DNA of 24,498 nucleotides from CAJJBL01 sp964519035 (GTDB taxonomy: Bacteria > Pseudomonadota > Alphaproteobacteria > Puniceispirillales > Marisalimonadaceae), in the NCBI GenBank assembly GCA_964519035.1, contig CAZFKZ010000030.1, forward strand, positions 1-24,498, given 5' to 3'. Positions 23,594-24,498 of this stretch are shown here, one piece after another. Position numbers and translations under genes: made by a program. A model generated the notes under the pieces. The model worked only from the letters and a program-made list of their open reading frames with translations, had not been told where the DNA came from and ran no database searches. The stretch's first letter is position 1. Each line of letters starts with the position of its first letter.

Positions 23594-24498
23594 TTGGAAA
23601 AATTAAGTAAAGCAGATCTAATTTCTTCAAACGATGAAGTAAATAAATATAAAGATGGATGCTTATACCTAATTGCAACACCTATTGGTAACTTTGATGA
23701 TATTACTTTGAGGGCTTTAAAAGTTCTCAACTTTGTTGACTTTATCGTTTGTGAAGATACTAGAAAAACTTCAAAACTATTATCCGCTTTAAAAGTTAAT
23801 TATAAAAAACTTATTTCTTACAACGATCATAATGCATCACAAAAGCGACCATACATTATAAATCATCTTTTACTCAAAAAATCTGTGGGTCTAGTAAGTG
23901 ATGCTGGTACTCCCTTAATATCTGACCCTGGATATAAATTAGTTAAAGAATGCTATTCTAAGAACATACCTATAACACATTTACCTGGTCCTTCCTCAGT
24001 AATAAATGCGCTTGTTTTGTCAAATCTTCCATCAGATCAATTTTTCTTTGGTGGTTTTCTTCCGTCTAATAAAAGTAGTAAACAAAAAAAGCTTCTTCTT
24101 ACAAAATATAATCACATGACAGGTGTCTGGTTTGAAACATGTATAAGACTATTAAGTACAGTAAAAATAATGTTAAAAGTTTATGGTAATAGAAATATTT
24201 CTATAATGAGAGAATTAACAAAGACATATGAAGAAATTTTGATAAGTGACTTAGAAAATATTAGTTCTATCATTTTAGAACGAATAGAAAAAAATAATCC
24301 TTTAAGGGGTGAGTTAGTTATAGTGATAGAAGGTTATAAACCTAGTGAAGATATTGACTTAGAAAGTATAAAGAATAATATTGAGGAAAGACTTATAGAT
24401 TTTTCATTAAGAGATACTGTTAATATGATTGTGGCAGAAACAGGTTTATCTAAAAAAGTAGTTTATAATGAAGCTATTGAAATAAATAATAAAAAAAG
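23594..24498 (+). CDS. rsmI: 16S rRNA (cytidine(1402)-2'-O)-methyltransferase RsmI (3' end missing)
   Basis: 301 codons are visible and the frame is still open at the right edge. Family length is about 285-310, so probably only a few residues are missing. RsmI methylates the ribose of C1402 in the decoding centre of 16S rRNA using SAM. Tetrapyrrole-methylase fold motifs: 'LYLIATPIGNFDDITLRAL' from residue 24 (TPIGN at 29-33), 'CEDTRKTSKLL', 'SDAGTPLISDPGYKLV', 'PGPSSVINAL', and 'GELVIVIEG' before a helical C-terminus ('SLRDTVNMIVAETGLSKK'). The start is a TTG with AAGG (23583-23586) 7 bases upstream. The residues before 'GCLYLIATPIGN' form a normal short leader. Confidence 0.95.
   Translation, partial: MEKLSKADLISSNDEVNKYKDGCLYLIATPIGNFDDITLRALKVLNFVDFIVCEDTRKTSKLLSALKVNYKKLISYNDHNASQKRPYIINHLLLKKSVGLVSDAGTPLISDPGYKLVKECYSKNIPITHLPGPSSVINALVLSNLPSDQFFFGGFLPSNKSSKQKKLLLTKYNHMTGVWFETCIRLLSTVKIMLKVYGNRNISIMRELTKTYEEILISDLENISSIILERIEKNNPLRGELVIVIEGYKPSEDIDLESIKNNIEERLIDFSLRDTVNMIVAETGLSKKVVYNEAIEINNKK

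Noticed and set aside
1..24498. Mobile elements, CRISPR array, tRNA or rRNA genes, toxin-antitoxin or defence genes
   Set aside because: No repeat-spacer pattern, transposase motif, tRNA-like TTCGA arm in a gap, or defence domain was seen; gaps are under 160 bp and the genes are all housekeeping or envelope types.

Overview
The window is a compact, AT-rich (about 30% G+C by eye) stretch of a bacterial chromosome. It holds 17 protein-coding genes and no gap longer than about 160 bases. Gene content and order point to an alphaproteobacterium with a streamlined, AT-rich genome of the kind common in marine lineages. The evidence is mutS-glnD-murJ-trpS with a NifU-like gene, a malic enzyme of the MaeB fusion type divergent from mutS, dnaK-dnaJ-dapB, rph-rdgB-hemW, and the LppC-type lipoprotein next to rsmI. 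Several predicted proteins carry features typical of alphaproteobacterial versions. I cannot name a genus from the sequence alone.

Layout. (1) 1-928: the 3' part of a polysaccharide deacetylase gene on the plus strand. (2) 910-10639: a minus-strand run read as mutS, glnD, murJ, trpS, nfu and a Bax-like glucosaminidase gene. The mutS to trpS part is tightly packed, with an 11-bp overlap and gaps of 8 and 17 bp. (3) 10797-13085: a NAD(P)-malic enzyme/phosphotransacetylase-like fusion on the plus strand, facing an adenosine-kinase-like gene (13090-14058, minus). (4) 14130-14690: a small, fast-evolving lipoprotein gene on the plus strand, facing dapB. (5) 14693-19364: a minus-strand protein-folding cluster read as grpE, dnaK, dnaJ, then dapB. 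(6) 19518-22033: rph, rdgB and hemW on the plus strand. (7) 22042-23559: an LppC/LpoA-like lipoprotein gene (minus), divergent from rsmI, which runs off the right edge.

Functional threads: DNA mismatch repair (MutS); nitrogen sensing (GlnD, modifier of PII); cell envelope (MurJ lipid II flippase, Bax-like peptidoglycan hydrolase, LppC lipoprotein, deacetylase); iron-sulfur delivery (Nfu); translation and RNA (TrpS, Rph, RsmI); nucleotide hygiene and salvage (RdgB, adenosine kinase); lysine/diaminopimelate synthesis (DapB); and the DnaK-DnaJ-GrpE chaperone machine. The best regulatory signal is a near-consensus sigma-32 (RpoH) promoter in the grpE-dnaK gap, so dnaK-dnaJ probably has its own heat-shock promoter inside the cluster. 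No hrcA gene lies between grpE and rph and no CIRCE operator is visible, which fits RpoH-only control.

Most of the window is housekeeping. I found no mobile element, CRISPR array, tRNA, rRNA or defence system. The least-explained items are the small lipoprotein at 14130-14690 with an internal duplication, a glutamine at a metal-ligand position in the deacetylase, the unassigned N-terminal extension of the LppC-like protein, and the complete lack of recognisable terminators between tightly facing genes.
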